Positions 16,274 to 25,910 of a stretch of 64,000 nt of DNA are shown piece by piece. Each line of letters starts with the position of its first letter. Position 1 is the first letter of the stretch. The stretch is from the NCBI RefSeq assembly GCF_030547075.1, contig NZ_JAUOQH010000017.1, positions 31,075 to 95,074 of the forward strand, written 5' to 3'. A model generated the notes under the pieces. That model was not told the DNA's origin, did not search any database, and saw only the letters and a list, made by a program, of their open reading frames with translations. The stretch is from Alteromonas sp. 1_MG-2023. Its GTDB lineage: Bacteria; Pseudomonadota; Gammaproteobacteria; Enterobacterales; Alteromonadaceae. Position numbers and translations under genes: made by a program.

Positions 16274-17761
16274 CTAGCCCTTAATGCCTGTGTTAAAACT
16301 CGCCATACTAGGGCCTGAAACGGTGGCCTCTCCTAACATAGGTGCCAGCATTGGCGCCCTCGGGCTTGTACTTGCGCTTGCGCTTGAGCTTGCAATTGAT
16401 GTTGATGTCGACGGTTCAGCGGATGCTTTACGAGGTGCTTTAGCATGCGTTTTACTTATTGGCGATGCAGCCTCTGTGTTTTGTGCTTGTTGCGCCGCCG
16501 CAATCGCACTTTCATAAGCGCGTATGTTTTTACTCTTCAGGTACGTTAGCGCCATTTTATAAAGCTGAAATTGACTCACAAACACCGTGTTTAAATAACT
16601 GATGGTATTGGTCGACGCGTCAGGCTCCAACTTGCCCTCTTGCGATAAGTACACCAGATACTCCTGATGCACCTGCGCCAGTCGGGTCATGAATGCGGGC
16701 AGGCCGCAGGTGTGCTCGTAGAACGTAGCAATGAATTCGGTGGATAATTGCGTGCAATTAAGCAACGACCATTTAGGGTATAGCGCCTGCAAGGTTTTTA
16801 AAAACATATCTCCTTTCTTTGAATATGTCTCCAGCCGAAACTCCCTGTCATTCACTAACCGGCGCAGTGTCGTAATTTCAGGTTGGGACTTGCCGCCCAC
16901 TTGCACATGCTTGGAAAACAGCTGCAACCCAGAATCTGTGCAGCTGATAATCATCGGAATACCAATTTTGTTGAACATCGCTTCAAGAATGGTCAAAGTG
17001 GGCGCTTTATCAGAGTTCCCATAGGCCAGTAAAAACTGAAGCTCATCAATATGCACCAAGCCAATTTCGTGTGTTGCAGCAACCAGCTGCATGCCGGCTA
17101 AATGCCTATCGACTGACTCACGGTTACGGGAGTCCCATTGCTCAAAATAATCGGTGCTTCCTGTGGCATCATCCACCGCCCGAAAGAAATTCAGCGCCAA
17201 GGCTTTTAATGAAGGCGTAGAGGGCATATCCAGCGACAGCCATACAATTTGATTTTGATGATAGGGCTTCCCCTCAAACTCAACATGGTAAATAACCTGT
17301 GGAATAAGAGATAACGCACTACGTATCATCGTGGTCTTGCCCGCACCGCTGTACCCTGTCACCAAGACACTGGACGCGGTGGTTTTGTGACTGGCCACGC
17401 TGCACTTAACAGGGCGAACTACTTTTTCGCGGTACTGCGCGGCCAACCCCATCTTAAGTGCCATCGCTTCAGGCTCAAGGGGATTTCTGTATGCATAAGA
17501 GTGCAGTAGTAGCGACCAACACTTTTGATAAAACGTGATGAACTTATCCGACGGAATATGGGTGTCTCCCATACTCTGCAAAATGGCGCGTTGGTACAGT
17601 GAGTCTAACGACCAGTAATCAGCATCACACTGCATTTCTCTACCCGCTCGGCTCAGTACCTCACTACTGCGCAGTGGCGCGGGCAAAGCTTCGGTAAGTG
17701 GATTGTTGTTAAACTGTGACACTGGGTGTTTAGAGTAGCGTGCTTGTATATGTAAATTCAT
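16274..17761 (-). CDS. tnsC: TnsC-like AAA+ ATPase, transposition regulator
   Basis: 495 residues. Walker A GYSGAGKTT (136-144) and Walker B LVHIDELQFL (Asp239-Glu240) are intact. In Tn7-like elements this ATPase forms the filament or ring that links target selectors to the TnsAB transposase and confers target immunity. Its start overlaps the tnsB stop by one base (TAATG). The C-terminal ~60 residues are low-complexity Ser/Ala/Thr (STSTSIASSSASASTS), likely disordered, coded by a short degenerate DNA repeat around 16370-16410. Confidence 0.88.
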   Translation of the reverse strand: MNLHIQARYSKHPVSQFNNNPLTEALPAPLRSSEVLSRAGREMQCDADYWSLDSLYQRAILQSMGDTHIPSDKFITFYQKCWSLLLHSYAYRNPLEPEAMALKMGLAAQYREKVVRPVKCSVASHKTTASSVLVTGYSGAGKTTMIRSALSLIPQVIYHVEFEGKPYHQNQIVWLSLDMPSTPSLKALALNFFRAVDDATGSTDYFEQWDSRNRESVDRHLAGMQLVAATHEIGLVHIDELQFLLAYGNSDKAPTLTILEAMFNKIGIPMIISCTDSGLQLFSKHVQVGGKSQPEITTLRRLVNDREFRLETYSKKGDMFLKTLQALYPKWSLLNCTQLSTEFIATFYEHTCGLPAFMTRLAQVHQEYLVYLSQEGKLEPDASTNTISYLNTVFVSQFQLYKMALTYLKSKNIRAYESAIAAAQQAQNTEAASPISKTHAKAPRKASAEPSTSTSIASSSASASTSPRAPMLAPMLGEATVSGPSMASFNTGIKG

Positions 17762-19995
17762 TAAAAACCTTCCGTGGTTGTGAGTATTTCTGTTGATTCA
17801 AATTCTACTTCCTCGCCTTCAAATCCTAATGCGACCATCACATCTCGGGCATGAGTCAGTGTGTTTAATTTCTTGCCAATGGCTTGAAACTCTTTAATTC
17901 GAGGAACGATGGCCTTACGTTCGTTCTCAGGTAGCAACGCAATTTGCCCCATTAACTTGTCAAATTCGGGCTCATCCATACTGCGCATGTGTTGACGCAG
18001 GCGTGCGGCATATTCCTCGTGCGCCACAATTTTTAATTTGAGCCACTCCATTTGATGCAAGGCAATTTCCCAGGGCATGCCTAAATAAGGTGAGTTGTTA
18101 TTATGGTTTTTCAGTGACAGCTTGATGTACTCGAAAGTCGATGCATTACGCTGACTCTTCACGCGGTAAAAGAGATGGTTCGTCCAGTCCCTGACCCGTT
18201 TCACAATAATGTGGAACGTGCCCTCTGACGCTGCGAGTTGATGTAACCTTATGACTCTATTATCAGCGCTGTGGTATTCAAGCCCTTTGAAGTAGATGCA
18301 ACTTGGACGAACTATCGCCTCTTCCTCTGGCAAGAACGCCCACCGTAGCCTTGCTTCGTCACTCGGCGCGGTTTTGCGCCCACCGTTCATATCGTTGGCT
18401 AGGCTGTAAAGAAATATCGACTCGGGCGACATACCAATATCATCCACCATGGCCTCATAACCACACTTCTCAAGGCGCTTAGCCGACTTGTTTTGTAAGA
18501 TGATGAAGTGAATAACTTTACGAACTAAACTATCGTAGTCCCACACCGCGTGATGTGATGGATGTTGCTCGGTGCGGTCGCGCTCTTTAAATATTGAGCC
18601 CGGCTGAAAGTGAGCTACTTCGCCGTTAAAAGTATTAAACGTACCTTCAACCGTCCCTTTTGCATCACCCCGATACACCGCTGTAAAATTAAAGGCCTTA
18701 ATGCCAAGCGTAGCTTTTAATATAGAGGCAATAAGGTTATTGGGATATTCGGTGCCGTTGTCTATGGTGACTTCTTCGGGAATAAACGAGGCGGGCCAGT
18801 CAGTCTCATCGAGCACCAAGCCATAACGCTTTGCGAGCTCGACTTTGCACATGCACGCATTCACCATGGCCTGCGCCACACCATCAGCGCTCGGCGCACC
18901 AAAGCCTAAATAAAACCCCACTATCATGGTCGAATACACATCGATAACAAAGTACAACGTAGGGCGCCCCATACTGTAACGAGCGTGTTTGATGTAGGGG
19001 TAGTTGACGTACAAATCTAAGACTGTCGCATCTACCTCATAACGGTGCGTCGCGCCCATGATGCCATCAAGCGCAGTGCCCTGTCGGGCGGCATGGTCTT
19101 TTTCAAATTTGAAACTGCCTTCTTCCATTTTAAGCTGGTCAGCACGGCTAAAAATTCGATTAAAATGGTAGTAGAACATGCGTGGTGAAATACGCTTTTC
19201 GGGTGGCAGCAAGTCATGGTAAAGAATTTCGTTATTTCCTACCTGTCGAACCACCGTGCTTACTTCAAATGCATCCTGAAAGCGGTCAAAAATCTTTCGG
19301 CGACTCAGCTTTTTACCTTCACGTATCCACTGCTTCACTACATCTTCAATATTCTTTTTATCGCGCACAGTAATGCCACGAAAGTCACTTCGGCTGTTTT
19401 GGTTGTGCTTTCCGCCTCTGCCTCGTTTGATGATTGGGTCGTCCGGGGTCTCAGCGACAGGAAAGCTTTTTCCTATCTCATTCCATTTAAAAGAAATCAG
19501 CGCATTAGGCACCATGCCAAAAACGATAAAGCGATTCAGCGCATTGTGATATGCCCCTTTCGACTTCCACGTAGACGTTGGCGTTGCAATTAACGAAGCT
19601 ATCTCCTCCCCAAGCCCTTTACCATAAAGATATTGTTCAAGTAAGTGTGGGGCCGTTAACGAGGCTATTTTGCGAAATTTATCATCTCGCTTAGCAAGCC
19701 AACCCTTGTAGCCTTGTTTTAACAGCGCCTTGTCAGACGTGCTCAATGTTTCTGGCAAGTCATACGCCTGTCCCGTTTTAAGGCCGTGCTTTTTGATAAA
19801 CTGTGTCAGCTGGGCTTGGTTAAACACCTTTGGCTTAGGCGGGTTAGCCACCTTCATTGCTTGCAGCATGTCTGCCACGGCATAAAACTCACGGCATTGG
19901 CTGATATGGCAAATACGGAAGGACATGCGCAAGTTAACTTGCTCTCGCTGATGGTCTAGTTCATCTGTAAATAAATGCTCGCCTTCATACCTCAT
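17761..19995 (-). CDS. tnsB: TnsB-like DDE transposase
   Basis: 744 residues. An N-terminal DNA-binding region precedes an RNase-H-fold integrase core with the catalytic triad Asp322 (RYEVDATVL), Asp412 (VTIDNGTEYP) and Glu450 (GDAKGTVEGTF). A basic patch (KRGRGGKHNQNSRS, about 190-203) lies before it. The protein should bind the ACAATTAA...TGTGAAT repeats at both ends and perform 3'-end cleavage and strand transfer. The start overlaps the tnsA stop (ATGA), so translation is coupled. All catalytic residues are present. Confidence 0.92.
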   Translation of the reverse strand: MRYEGEHLFTDELDHQREQVNLRMSFRICHISQCREFYAVADMLQAMKVANPPKPKVFNQAQLTQFIKKHGLKTGQAYDLPETLSTSDKALLKQGYKGWLAKRDDKFRKIASLTAPHLLEQYLYGKGLGEEIASLIATPTSTWKSKGAYHNALNRFIVFGMVPNALISFKWNEIGKSFPVAETPDDPIIKRGRGGKHNQNSRSDFRGITVRDKKNIEDVVKQWIREGKKLSRRKIFDRFQDAFEVSTVVRQVGNNEILYHDLLPPEKRISPRMFYYHFNRIFSRADQLKMEEGSFKFEKDHAARQGTALDGIMGATHRYEVDATVLDLYVNYPYIKHARYSMGRPTLYFVIDVYSTMIVGFYLGFGAPSADGVAQAMVNACMCKVELAKRYGLVLDETDWPASFIPEEVTIDNGTEYPNNLIASILKATLGIKAFNFTAVYRGDAKGTVEGTFNTFNGEVAHFQPGSIFKERDRTEQHPSHHAVWDYDSLVRKVIHFIILQNKSAKRLEKCGYEAMVDDIGMSPESIFLYSLANDMNGGRKTAPSDEARLRWAFLPEEEAIVRPSCIYFKGLEYHSADNRVIRLHQLAASEGTFHIIVKRVRDWTNHLFYRVKSQRNASTFEYIKLSLKNHNNNSPYLGMPWEIALHQMEWLKLKIVAHEEYAARLRQHMRSMDEPEFDKLMGQIALLPENERKAIVPRIKEFQAIGKKLNTLTHARDVMVALGFEGEEVEFESTEILTTTEGF

Positions 19996-20849
19996 GCGGC
20001 TATCCCCAACTCGTCCTGCATGAGATGAACAGGTCGAAACCAGCGAACCATGTGCGTTTCACACTCCTCATAAACAGGAAGAAAGCCATATAGAAGGGAA
20101 AATTTGAATAGCTGACGGGCGTCACCAACTGACATTGAGAGTGTATGACTCACCTGAGCAATTAATGCCTGTAATGGACACCAAGGCGCACGCTGCCATG
20201 ACTCACAAAAACAGGCTAAAAAGGCAGTAAGGGTTTCGTTTGAGACTTTCAAATCTTTGGCGGACTCTGAGAACAATTTGTTGTGATAGTGCACTTTGGT
20301 GGCATCACGCTCGGTCACCACGCGATATTCAATACCACGGCGGCGCCAAAACTCTCGTTCAATCGCAAATTTTTGCCAGGTTCTCATGCTTTTGTACTCA
20401 ACCTCATCGAGCCAGCTTAATTTATAAATTTGGTCCCAATATTTAAAGGTGTAAGCTGTGAGCTGCGTGGTGTTGTCGTCAGCCGATAAGCTCTCGACTA
20501 AGAAATCAGTCGACATGACATAAGCCTCATACGTCTTCCAATTTCGCGGGTGCATAATGTTAAGCTCAATGGCGATATCTAATGTTTCGTCTAAGTCGAG
20601 GGCATATTGCTCAAACACCGCCACGGTGCTTGGCTTGTAAAGCAGCTCCATGTACATACGCCTTTCACCGTCGGACAATAGATGCACTTCGCGGTTTTGC
20701 TTATCGCAAAACATCCAATGCCGGCGGCCCACCTTGTTCACATCTCTCACCGTCAAATAAGAGCGGTATGTGCCATTGGCAATATCATCAGTCCATTGCT
20801 TGTATTTCTTCACTGTTTTGGGCAATTTTAGGTAAGTTAACTTCTTCAT
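19992..20849 (-). CDS. tnsA: TnsA-like endonuclease subunit of the transposase
   Basis: 285 residues, close to Tn7 TnsA. The restriction-enzyme-like fold is supported by Glu62 or Glu68 (GERRMYMELLY), Asp115 (MSTDFLVE) and Lys136 (TAYTFKYW), at nearly the spacing of Tn7 TnsA Glu63, Asp114 and Lys132. TnsA cuts the 5' strands at the transposon ends, allowing cut-and-paste rather than replicative transposition. A strong ribosome-binding site (AAAAGGAGAGCGC) precedes the ATG. It is first gene of the tnsABC-tniQ-tnsD operon. Confidence 0.88.
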   Translation of the reverse strand: MKKLTYLKLPKTVKKYKQWTDDIANGTYRSYLTVRDVNKVGRRHWMFCDKQNREVHLLSDGERRMYMELLYKPSTVAVFEQYALDLDETLDIAIELNIMHPRNWKTYEAYVMSTDFLVESLSADDNTTQLTAYTFKYWDQIYKLSWLDEVEYKSMRTWQKFAIEREFWRRRGIEYRVVTERDATKVHYHNKLFSESAKDLKVSNETLTAFLACFCESWQRAPWCPLQALIAQVSHTLSMSVGDARQLFKFSLLYGFLPVYEECETHMVRWFRPVHLMQDELGIAA

Positions 20850-21203
20850 GCGCTCTCCTTTTCACACTTTTTCCAGCGCGTATTAGAAATCGGAACGGGA
20901 GATAAAATCAAGCCCCGGAAACTGCTAACTACATGATTAAAAACACTTTTGTTGTTATTTCAGGTTGTTACTCAGGCTATAAATTGGATTATATTAACGA
21001 TGAGGTTGCGAGTGATTTTATAACTGATTGATTTGATTGAGCGGAAACAAAGGTTTTGTTGTGAACGTATTTTATGAATCAAAAAAGTGAAAAAAGTTAA
21101 GACATTTTTAAGATTATTTTGTTTAATTACTTTTATTGGACATGTTTCAATCAAATTATTGGATCTAATCTAAAACTTAGTATTCAGAGTAGAAATAATA
21201 GCG
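20850..21203. other. Non-coding region upstream of tnsA
   Basis: 354 AT-rich bases between the ygjP-like gene and tnsA, both on the minus strand. It presumably contains the tns promoter. No transposon-end repeat is found here, so it is internal to the element. No clear terminator was seen. Confidence 0.5.
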
Positions 21204-21953
21204 CTATTGCAGTAAATAATTTGCCATCCCATCCAGCCGTTCTTTCTTCTTGTCCCACTCTGGCATTACCTGACACATTAACCGGTAGAACCGCTCGCTG
21301 TGGTTATGCTCAGCTATATGGCAAAGCTCGTGCAGAATAACGTAATCAATGCACTCACGAGGCGCTTTAACCAGGTGAGGGTTCAGGGTGATTCGACCAC
21401 TGGGTGAACAGCTGCCCCATTGGGTTTGCATCGTCAGAATACGCAGTGGAGGGCGTTTATCCACCCAGAGGGCTTGTTCCAGCATGGCATCGAGGCGTTT
21501 GGCGAAGGTTTCCTTAGCCCGCACTTTGTACCAGTCAGTCAGTAACACTTTCACCTTGTCGATGGACTTCGCTCGTACCGAAACTTCCAGTTTGCCGCGT
21601 AGGAGTTTCACGCCTTGAACCTGCTCAGGCGATTCAATTACTTTCAGCAGGTACTGTTTCCCCAGGTAGTAATGGCTCTCACCACTGATGTATTGCCGAG
21701 GCGTGGTGAATTCAAGCTGTTTGCGAAAATCTCGAAGCTGCTCATATATCCAACGTCCGCGCTTTTTAACTGCAAATAGTACCGCTTCGCAGCCAGTTTC
21801 TTCCGGGGCGAATGCGATTACCCGACAATCGGGATGAACCTTGATTAATATCTTGCCTGCGGCTTTTGGGCGCTTAACTCGCTCAAACGTAATTTTCTCG
21901 TCACCATAGCGGAAACTCATAGTCTGACTTTCAGGTTTAATCGGCACATTCAT
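21204..21953 (-). CDS. YgjP-type (DUF45, M48-like) metallopeptidase
   Basis: 249 residues from the ATG at 21953; a TTG at 21971 overlapping the hsdR stop is an alternative. The zinc motif is in VILHELCHIAEHNHSERFYR (HExxH plus downstream His/Glu), with the family signature LRILTMQTQWGSCSPSGRI. Proteins of this family often follow type I restriction genes, where their role is unclear; a role in processing or turnover of the restriction complex has been suggested only by association. It is the last gene of the restriction operon. Confidence 0.85.
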   Translation of the reverse strand: MNVPIKPESQTMSFRYGDEKITFERVKRPKAAGKILIKVHPDCRVIAFAPEETGCEAVLFAVKKRGRWIYEQLRDFRKQLEFTTPRQYISGESHYYLGKQYLLKVIESPEQVQGVKLLRGKLEVSVRAKSIDKVKVLLTDWYKVRAKETFAKRLDAMLEQALWVDKRPPLRILTMQTQWGSCSPSGRITLNPHLVKAPRECIDYVILHELCHIAEHNHSERFYRLMCQVMPEWDKKKERLDGMANYLLQ

Positions 21954-21967
21954 CTGGTTATACCTAT

Positions 21968-24900
21968 TCAAGCAACGTTCAACCCGACCCGGGTGATCTG
22001 AACAATCATCTCAACGATCTTCTTGGCCTGATCCATACCGCCACCAATGGCTTTACATTCCCGAAACATGCGCGGCAGTAGCTTTTTACGAATGTCGGCT
22101 TCTATATTTTGAGGATTGATGGAGTTTTCCGCGACAGAGTTTTCTACCGCCTGGTCAATTTCAAAGGCAACTTTGACCCACTTATCCTGAACTTGCTGGT
22201 CGAGCACGGCCAAAGCTTCCGGCAATATCTTTTTGAATACACCGAAGTAGGCCTGAGCATGGCGATTACCAGAAAATGCATCAGGTATGTCATTCAAGCA
22301 TCTGTCTTGTACTTGCTCTTCGAATTCACGAAACAGCATATACTGTTTCAATGGGTGGTCGAATAGTTTTTCGGCCTCTTCAATGGCTTGGCGCAGCAGT
22401 TTGGAAAATGCTTCTTGAGCATAGGGGTCATCCCGTAGCTCTTGTTCAATCATTCGGGTCACGCGGGTTTTGATAATGTCGGTTTCGTTGCGGGTTTTAT
22501 CTTCGCTCCAATCTTCCGGCTGTTGCTTTTGGCCCATCTTACCCACTTCATACACGCCACCGGATTCTTTAACCTCGACACCAACCACATGCTTATCCAG
22601 CAGCTTTTTTACTTGTTCAGCGTATTCGTCGTAATCAATCTTCTCACCGGCATCTTGCTGTATCAGTTGACGCAGGCTGGAGAACTGCTTCACCGTTTCT
22701 TTGTAGTGGCGGCGATCTTGGTCGCTAAAGCTCTTATCTTCAAAGAAAGTGGCTGATTGGAGCGCTACCTTCAAGCAACTGGCGAAGGCCGTCAGGGCTT
22801 CGTAGAAGTCTTCACGGACTTTTAGATGCACGTCAACCAGCTCTCCATCTCGCTCTTCAATCTTTGGAACAAGCACCTGACGTAATTGTTCAATGTCGTT
22901 CTTGTTTTTCACGCCATCGAATATGGCCCATAGGTGCTTATAGAGTTGTGGCAGGCGCTTATATTCTGTACTCATCTGGTTGTAGAGGCCAGCAATATCA
23001 TTAATGTCGTAACCGCCCTGAGTACGGGAGGCCAGATCCTGATACTTCTGAATGGTGGTATCCAGTTCCGCCAGAATGCCGCGATAGTCGATAAGTAAGC
23101 CAAATTTTTTCTTTGGGTGCAGACGGTTTACCCGCGCAATTGCTTGGATCAAGCTGTGCTCTTTTAGGGGTTTGTCGATATATAGCACCGCGTTTTTCGG
23201 CTCATCAAAGCCGGTGAGTAGCTTATCGACCACGATGAGTATCTTTAGTGAGTCATCTTTGTCGAAGCGTTCTATCAGATGCTTGGTGTAAGTCTGTTCA
23301 TCCTGGTTGCCAATATTGTCTTTCCACCACTGGGTCACTTCCGGTGTGGTGGCCTCATCCACAGCGGTATTACCTTCGCGGCTATCGGGTGGGCTCATCA
23401 CTACGGCAGATTCTAACAAGCCCGCTTCGTCGAGATACTTTTTGTATTTGATAGCAGTGGCTTTACTGTCGCAGGCTAATTGGCCTTTCAAACCTTCGTC
23501 GATATTCTTTACGAAGTGGTTGGCAATATCAAAGGCAATCAAACGAATGCGATCATCCGTACCGTATATCTGATCTTTTTTAGCAAACTTACGCTTTAGG
23601 TCGGCCTTTTGCTTGTCTGAAAGCCCTTCTGTAATGCGCTCAAACCAACTGTCGATGGCGCGTTCATTCACTTCTATATCGGGAATGCGCTCTTCGTACA
23701 GCAGCGGTGTAACGGTTTGGTCTTCTACGGCACGTTGCATGGTGTAAGCGTGCACAATGGGACCAAACTTATTAGTGGTCTTGTCGTCTTTTAAAAGTGG
23801 CGTGCCGGTGAAGGCAACAAAGGCGGCATTGGGCAGCGCCTGCTTCATGCGGATATGGTTTTCACCGCCCTGGCTGCGGTGCCCTTCGTCAATAAGAACA
23901 ATGATGTCAGAGCTGTTGTTTACACATTCTGGCATTTTGGTAGCGGTATTAAACTTCTGAATGAGCGAGAAGGTAATACGCTCAGTGCCTTTGCCAATCT
24001 GTTCGGCCAGGCGTTTGCCCGAGGTGGCCATCGCCGCTTCTTTGTCTTTTTTACCGGCCAGTTCGCCGCCAGAGGAAAAGGTTTTGCTGAGCTGGGTTTC
24101 CAGGTCCACTCGGTCAGTCACCACCACAATACGGCATTGCTTCAGGCTTCCGTGCAAGATCAGCGCTTTACTTAAAAACACCATAGTGAATGACTTACCC
24201 GAACCCGTGGTGTGCCAAATCACACCACCTTCACGGCCGCCCGTTACGCTACGAGTATTGATGCGTTCAATCAGGCGCTTGATACCGAATACCTGCTGAT
24301 AGCGGGCAACGATTTTGCCTGCCTTTTTATCGAACAAGGTGAAGTAACGGGTCATCTCCAGCAACCGAGTTGGGCTTAACAGGCTGATCAGCAATTGATC
24401 CTGACCGGTCACAGCAAGCTCCCCCGCAGCCGTTAGGCTCTGGTACCAATCCAAGTCTTTTGCCGGGCGATGGTTGAACAAGTTCGCCAGCTGTTCATCT
24501 TTGAGCGTTTTGTTTTTGATGGCGTACATTTCGGCATCGGTGATATCTTCTTCACGCCAAGCAGCCCAGAACTTAGCGGGCGTGCCACAGGTACCATACC
24601 GGCCTTCGTTGCCGTTTATGGAAAGCAGCATCTGGCTATAGGCAAACAATAACGGGATTTCATCATGGCGCTGGTTACGCAGACTTTGCGAAATGCCTTC
24701 GTCAATGGTGGGGCCTTTCTTGGCATTGCCATCGGGGCGTTTCGCCTCAATCACAACCAGAGGAATACCGTTTATAAAGCAGACAATGTCGGGTCTGCGG
24801 CTTTCAACCCCGCCAGAGCGGGTAACGGTTAACTCTTCGGTAAATACAAAGCTGTTATTGGCTGGGTTCTGCCAGTCAATCAGAGAAACAGTCGGGCTAG

Positions 24901-25249
24901 CTTTTTTGCCATCCACAAACTCAGTGACAGAAATGCCATACAGCAAGTGGTTGTAAAGGCGCTCATTAGCAGTTAACAGACCCTCGTTAAGTGCCGGGCT
25001 GCATACCTCGGCAATCAGGTTGTCGATAGCCTTTTCAGACAACGGGTAGCTTTTACCGGCAAAGGTGAAGGTGCGCTTCTGGAGTTCACTGCGCAGTACC
25101 TGGCGTAAAACCACTTCATCGGCTTTACCACCACGAGCGGTTAATGCGAGTTCGGGAGAAAGGAACGACCAACCGAGGTTGGTCAACAACGTCAGCGCCG
25201 GTAACTTGGCACTGTATTCTTCCTGAAATTTGGGTGTGGATTTTGTCAT
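21968..25249 (-). CDS. hsdR: Type I restriction enzyme, R subunit (translocating endonuclease)
   Basis: 1093 residues. The N-terminal nuclease domain has PDIVCFINGIPLVVIEAKRP (PD-(D/E)XK). The helicase part has TTGSGKSFTM (motif I) and LIDEGHRSQGG (motif II, DEGH), with later motifs FTGTPLL and QAIARVNR. With HsdM and HsdS it forms the complex that translocates DNA and cuts unmethylated DNA away from the recognition site. It is separated from hsdS by a CD-NTase/SLATT insertion and followed by the ygjP-like gene. Nothing suggests inactivation. Confidence 0.95.
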   Translation of the reverse strand: MTKSTPKFQEEYSAKLPALTLLTNLGWSFLSPELALTARGGKADEVVLRQVLRSELQKRTFTFAGKSYPLSEKAIDNLIAEVCSPALNEGLLTANERLYNHLLYGISVTEFVDGKKASPTVSLIDWQNPANNSFVFTEELTVTRSGGVESRRPDIVCFINGIPLVVIEAKRPDGNAKKGPTIDEGISQSLRNQRHDEIPLLFAYSQMLLSINGNEGRYGTCGTPAKFWAAWREEDITDAEMYAIKNKTLKDEQLANLFNHRPAKDLDWYQSLTAAGELAVTGQDQLLISLLSPTRLLEMTRYFTLFDKKAGKIVARYQQVFGIKRLIERINTRSVTGGREGGVIWHTTGSGKSFTMVFLSKALILHGSLKQCRIVVVTDRVDLETQLSKTFSSGGELAGKKDKEAAMATSGKRLAEQIGKGTERITFSLIQKFNTATKMPECVNNSSDIIVLIDEGHRSQGGENHIRMKQALPNAAFVAFTGTPLLKDDKTTNKFGPIVHAYTMQRAVEDQTVTPLLYEERIPDIEVNERAIDSWFERITEGLSDKQKADLKRKFAKKDQIYGTDDRIRLIAFDIANHFVKNIDEGLKGQLACDSKATAIKYKKYLDEAGLLESAVVMSPPDSREGNTAVDEATTPEVTQWWKDNIGNQDEQTYTKHLIERFDKDDSLKILIVVDKLLTGFDEPKNAVLYIDKPLKEHSLIQAIARVNRLHPKKKFGLLIDYRGILAELDTTIQKYQDLASRTQGGYDINDIAGLYNQMSTEYKRLPQLYKHLWAIFDGVKNKNDIEQLRQVLVPKIEERDGELVDVHLKVREDFYEALTAFASCLKVALQSATFFEDKSFSDQDRRHYKETVKQFSSLRQLIQQDAGEKIDYDEYAEQVKKLLDKHVVGVEVKESGGVYEVGKMGQKQQPEDWSEDKTRNETDIIKTRVTRMIEQELRDDPYAQEAFSKLLRQAIEEAEKLFDHPLKQYMLFREFEEQVQDRCLNDIPDAFSGNRHAQAYFGVFKKILPEALAVLDQQVQDKWVKVAFEIDQAVENSVAENSINPQNIEADIRKKLLPRMFRECKAIGGGMDQAKKIVEMIVQITRVGLNVA

Positions 25250-25294
25250 TCACTATCTCTCTTCAACCCCTGATACCCGAGATGCGGCTTCGAG

Positions 25295-25903
25295 TTATGG
25301 TTTGGATACTGTACAAATAAAAGTGGTGATGTTGGAAAAAGAACAAGCTAAGCCTATGACTATCATAAGAATTGTTAGCCATAATGACAAAGGAATCTTG
25401 TCACGGAAAAAACTGAAATTGAGCTGCTCGTTTACCCATTCAATTTGGTGTTCCCAATAGAACTTATAGTGTGCATACCAGTTACTGAACAAAATTTGCT
25501 TGCTGATACATATTGGATAGTAACGATTCTCAATGTCAGAAAGCTCTTTCTGAAATTCTGCAAAGTCACTTTCTTCGCCAAGATTTTTAACCTTGAGATA
25601 AAGTGCTTTCAGCTCGTTATACAGCTTGGTAAGAGCTACACCTGACTGTTCATAGGATGATTTCTTATGGCCATACAGGCTGATATATAGGCCAACAACA
25701 CCCAATACGATAAAAATTGCTGAAATTAATTCAGTTGATAGCCCTTTTACAGCAAGTGCAAAAATGCCAAAGGCCATCGATGAAAAGCTAATTAATCCAG
25801 GCGCCTTTTCGATAATATCGTAGGTGGCAAAATGTTTTTTGGCTCCAAAACCAACATCATAGCCTTTCTCAGCAATGCTCTTTAATAAATCCGATTTATT
25901 CAC
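25295..25903 (-). CDS. SLATT-domain membrane protein, probable CBASS effector
   Basis: 202 residues. Two closely spaced transmembrane helices (about 36-55 and 60-77: MAFGIFALAVKG, ISAIFIVLGVVGLYISLYG) are followed by a helical cytosolic segment and a third hydrophobic helix near the C-terminus (LWLTILMIVIGLAC). This matches SLATT proteins, which are predicted pore-forming effectors paired with nucleotide-signalling enzymes. It lies 7 bases after the CD-NTase stop, the expected arrangement for a CBASS pair. Cell killing by membrane disruption upon second-messenger binding is inferred. Confidence 0.75.
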   Translation of the reverse strand: MNKSDLLKSIAEKGYDVGFGAKKHFATYDIIEKAPGLISFSSMAFGIFALAVKGLSTELISAIFIVLGVVGLYISLYGHKKSSYEQSGVALTKLYNELKALYLKVKNLGEESDFAEFQKELSDIENRYYPICISKQILFSNWYAHYKFYWEHQIEWVNEQLNFSFFRDKIPLSLWLTILMIVIGLACSFSNITTFICTVSKP

Positions 25904-25910
25904 TTAAACC

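Noticed and set aside
21000..21150. Internal transposon end near tnsA
   Set aside because: A short TTGTTGTGAACG resembles part of the binding repeat, but the ACAATTAA half is missing. Real right-end repeats are at 31436-31494.
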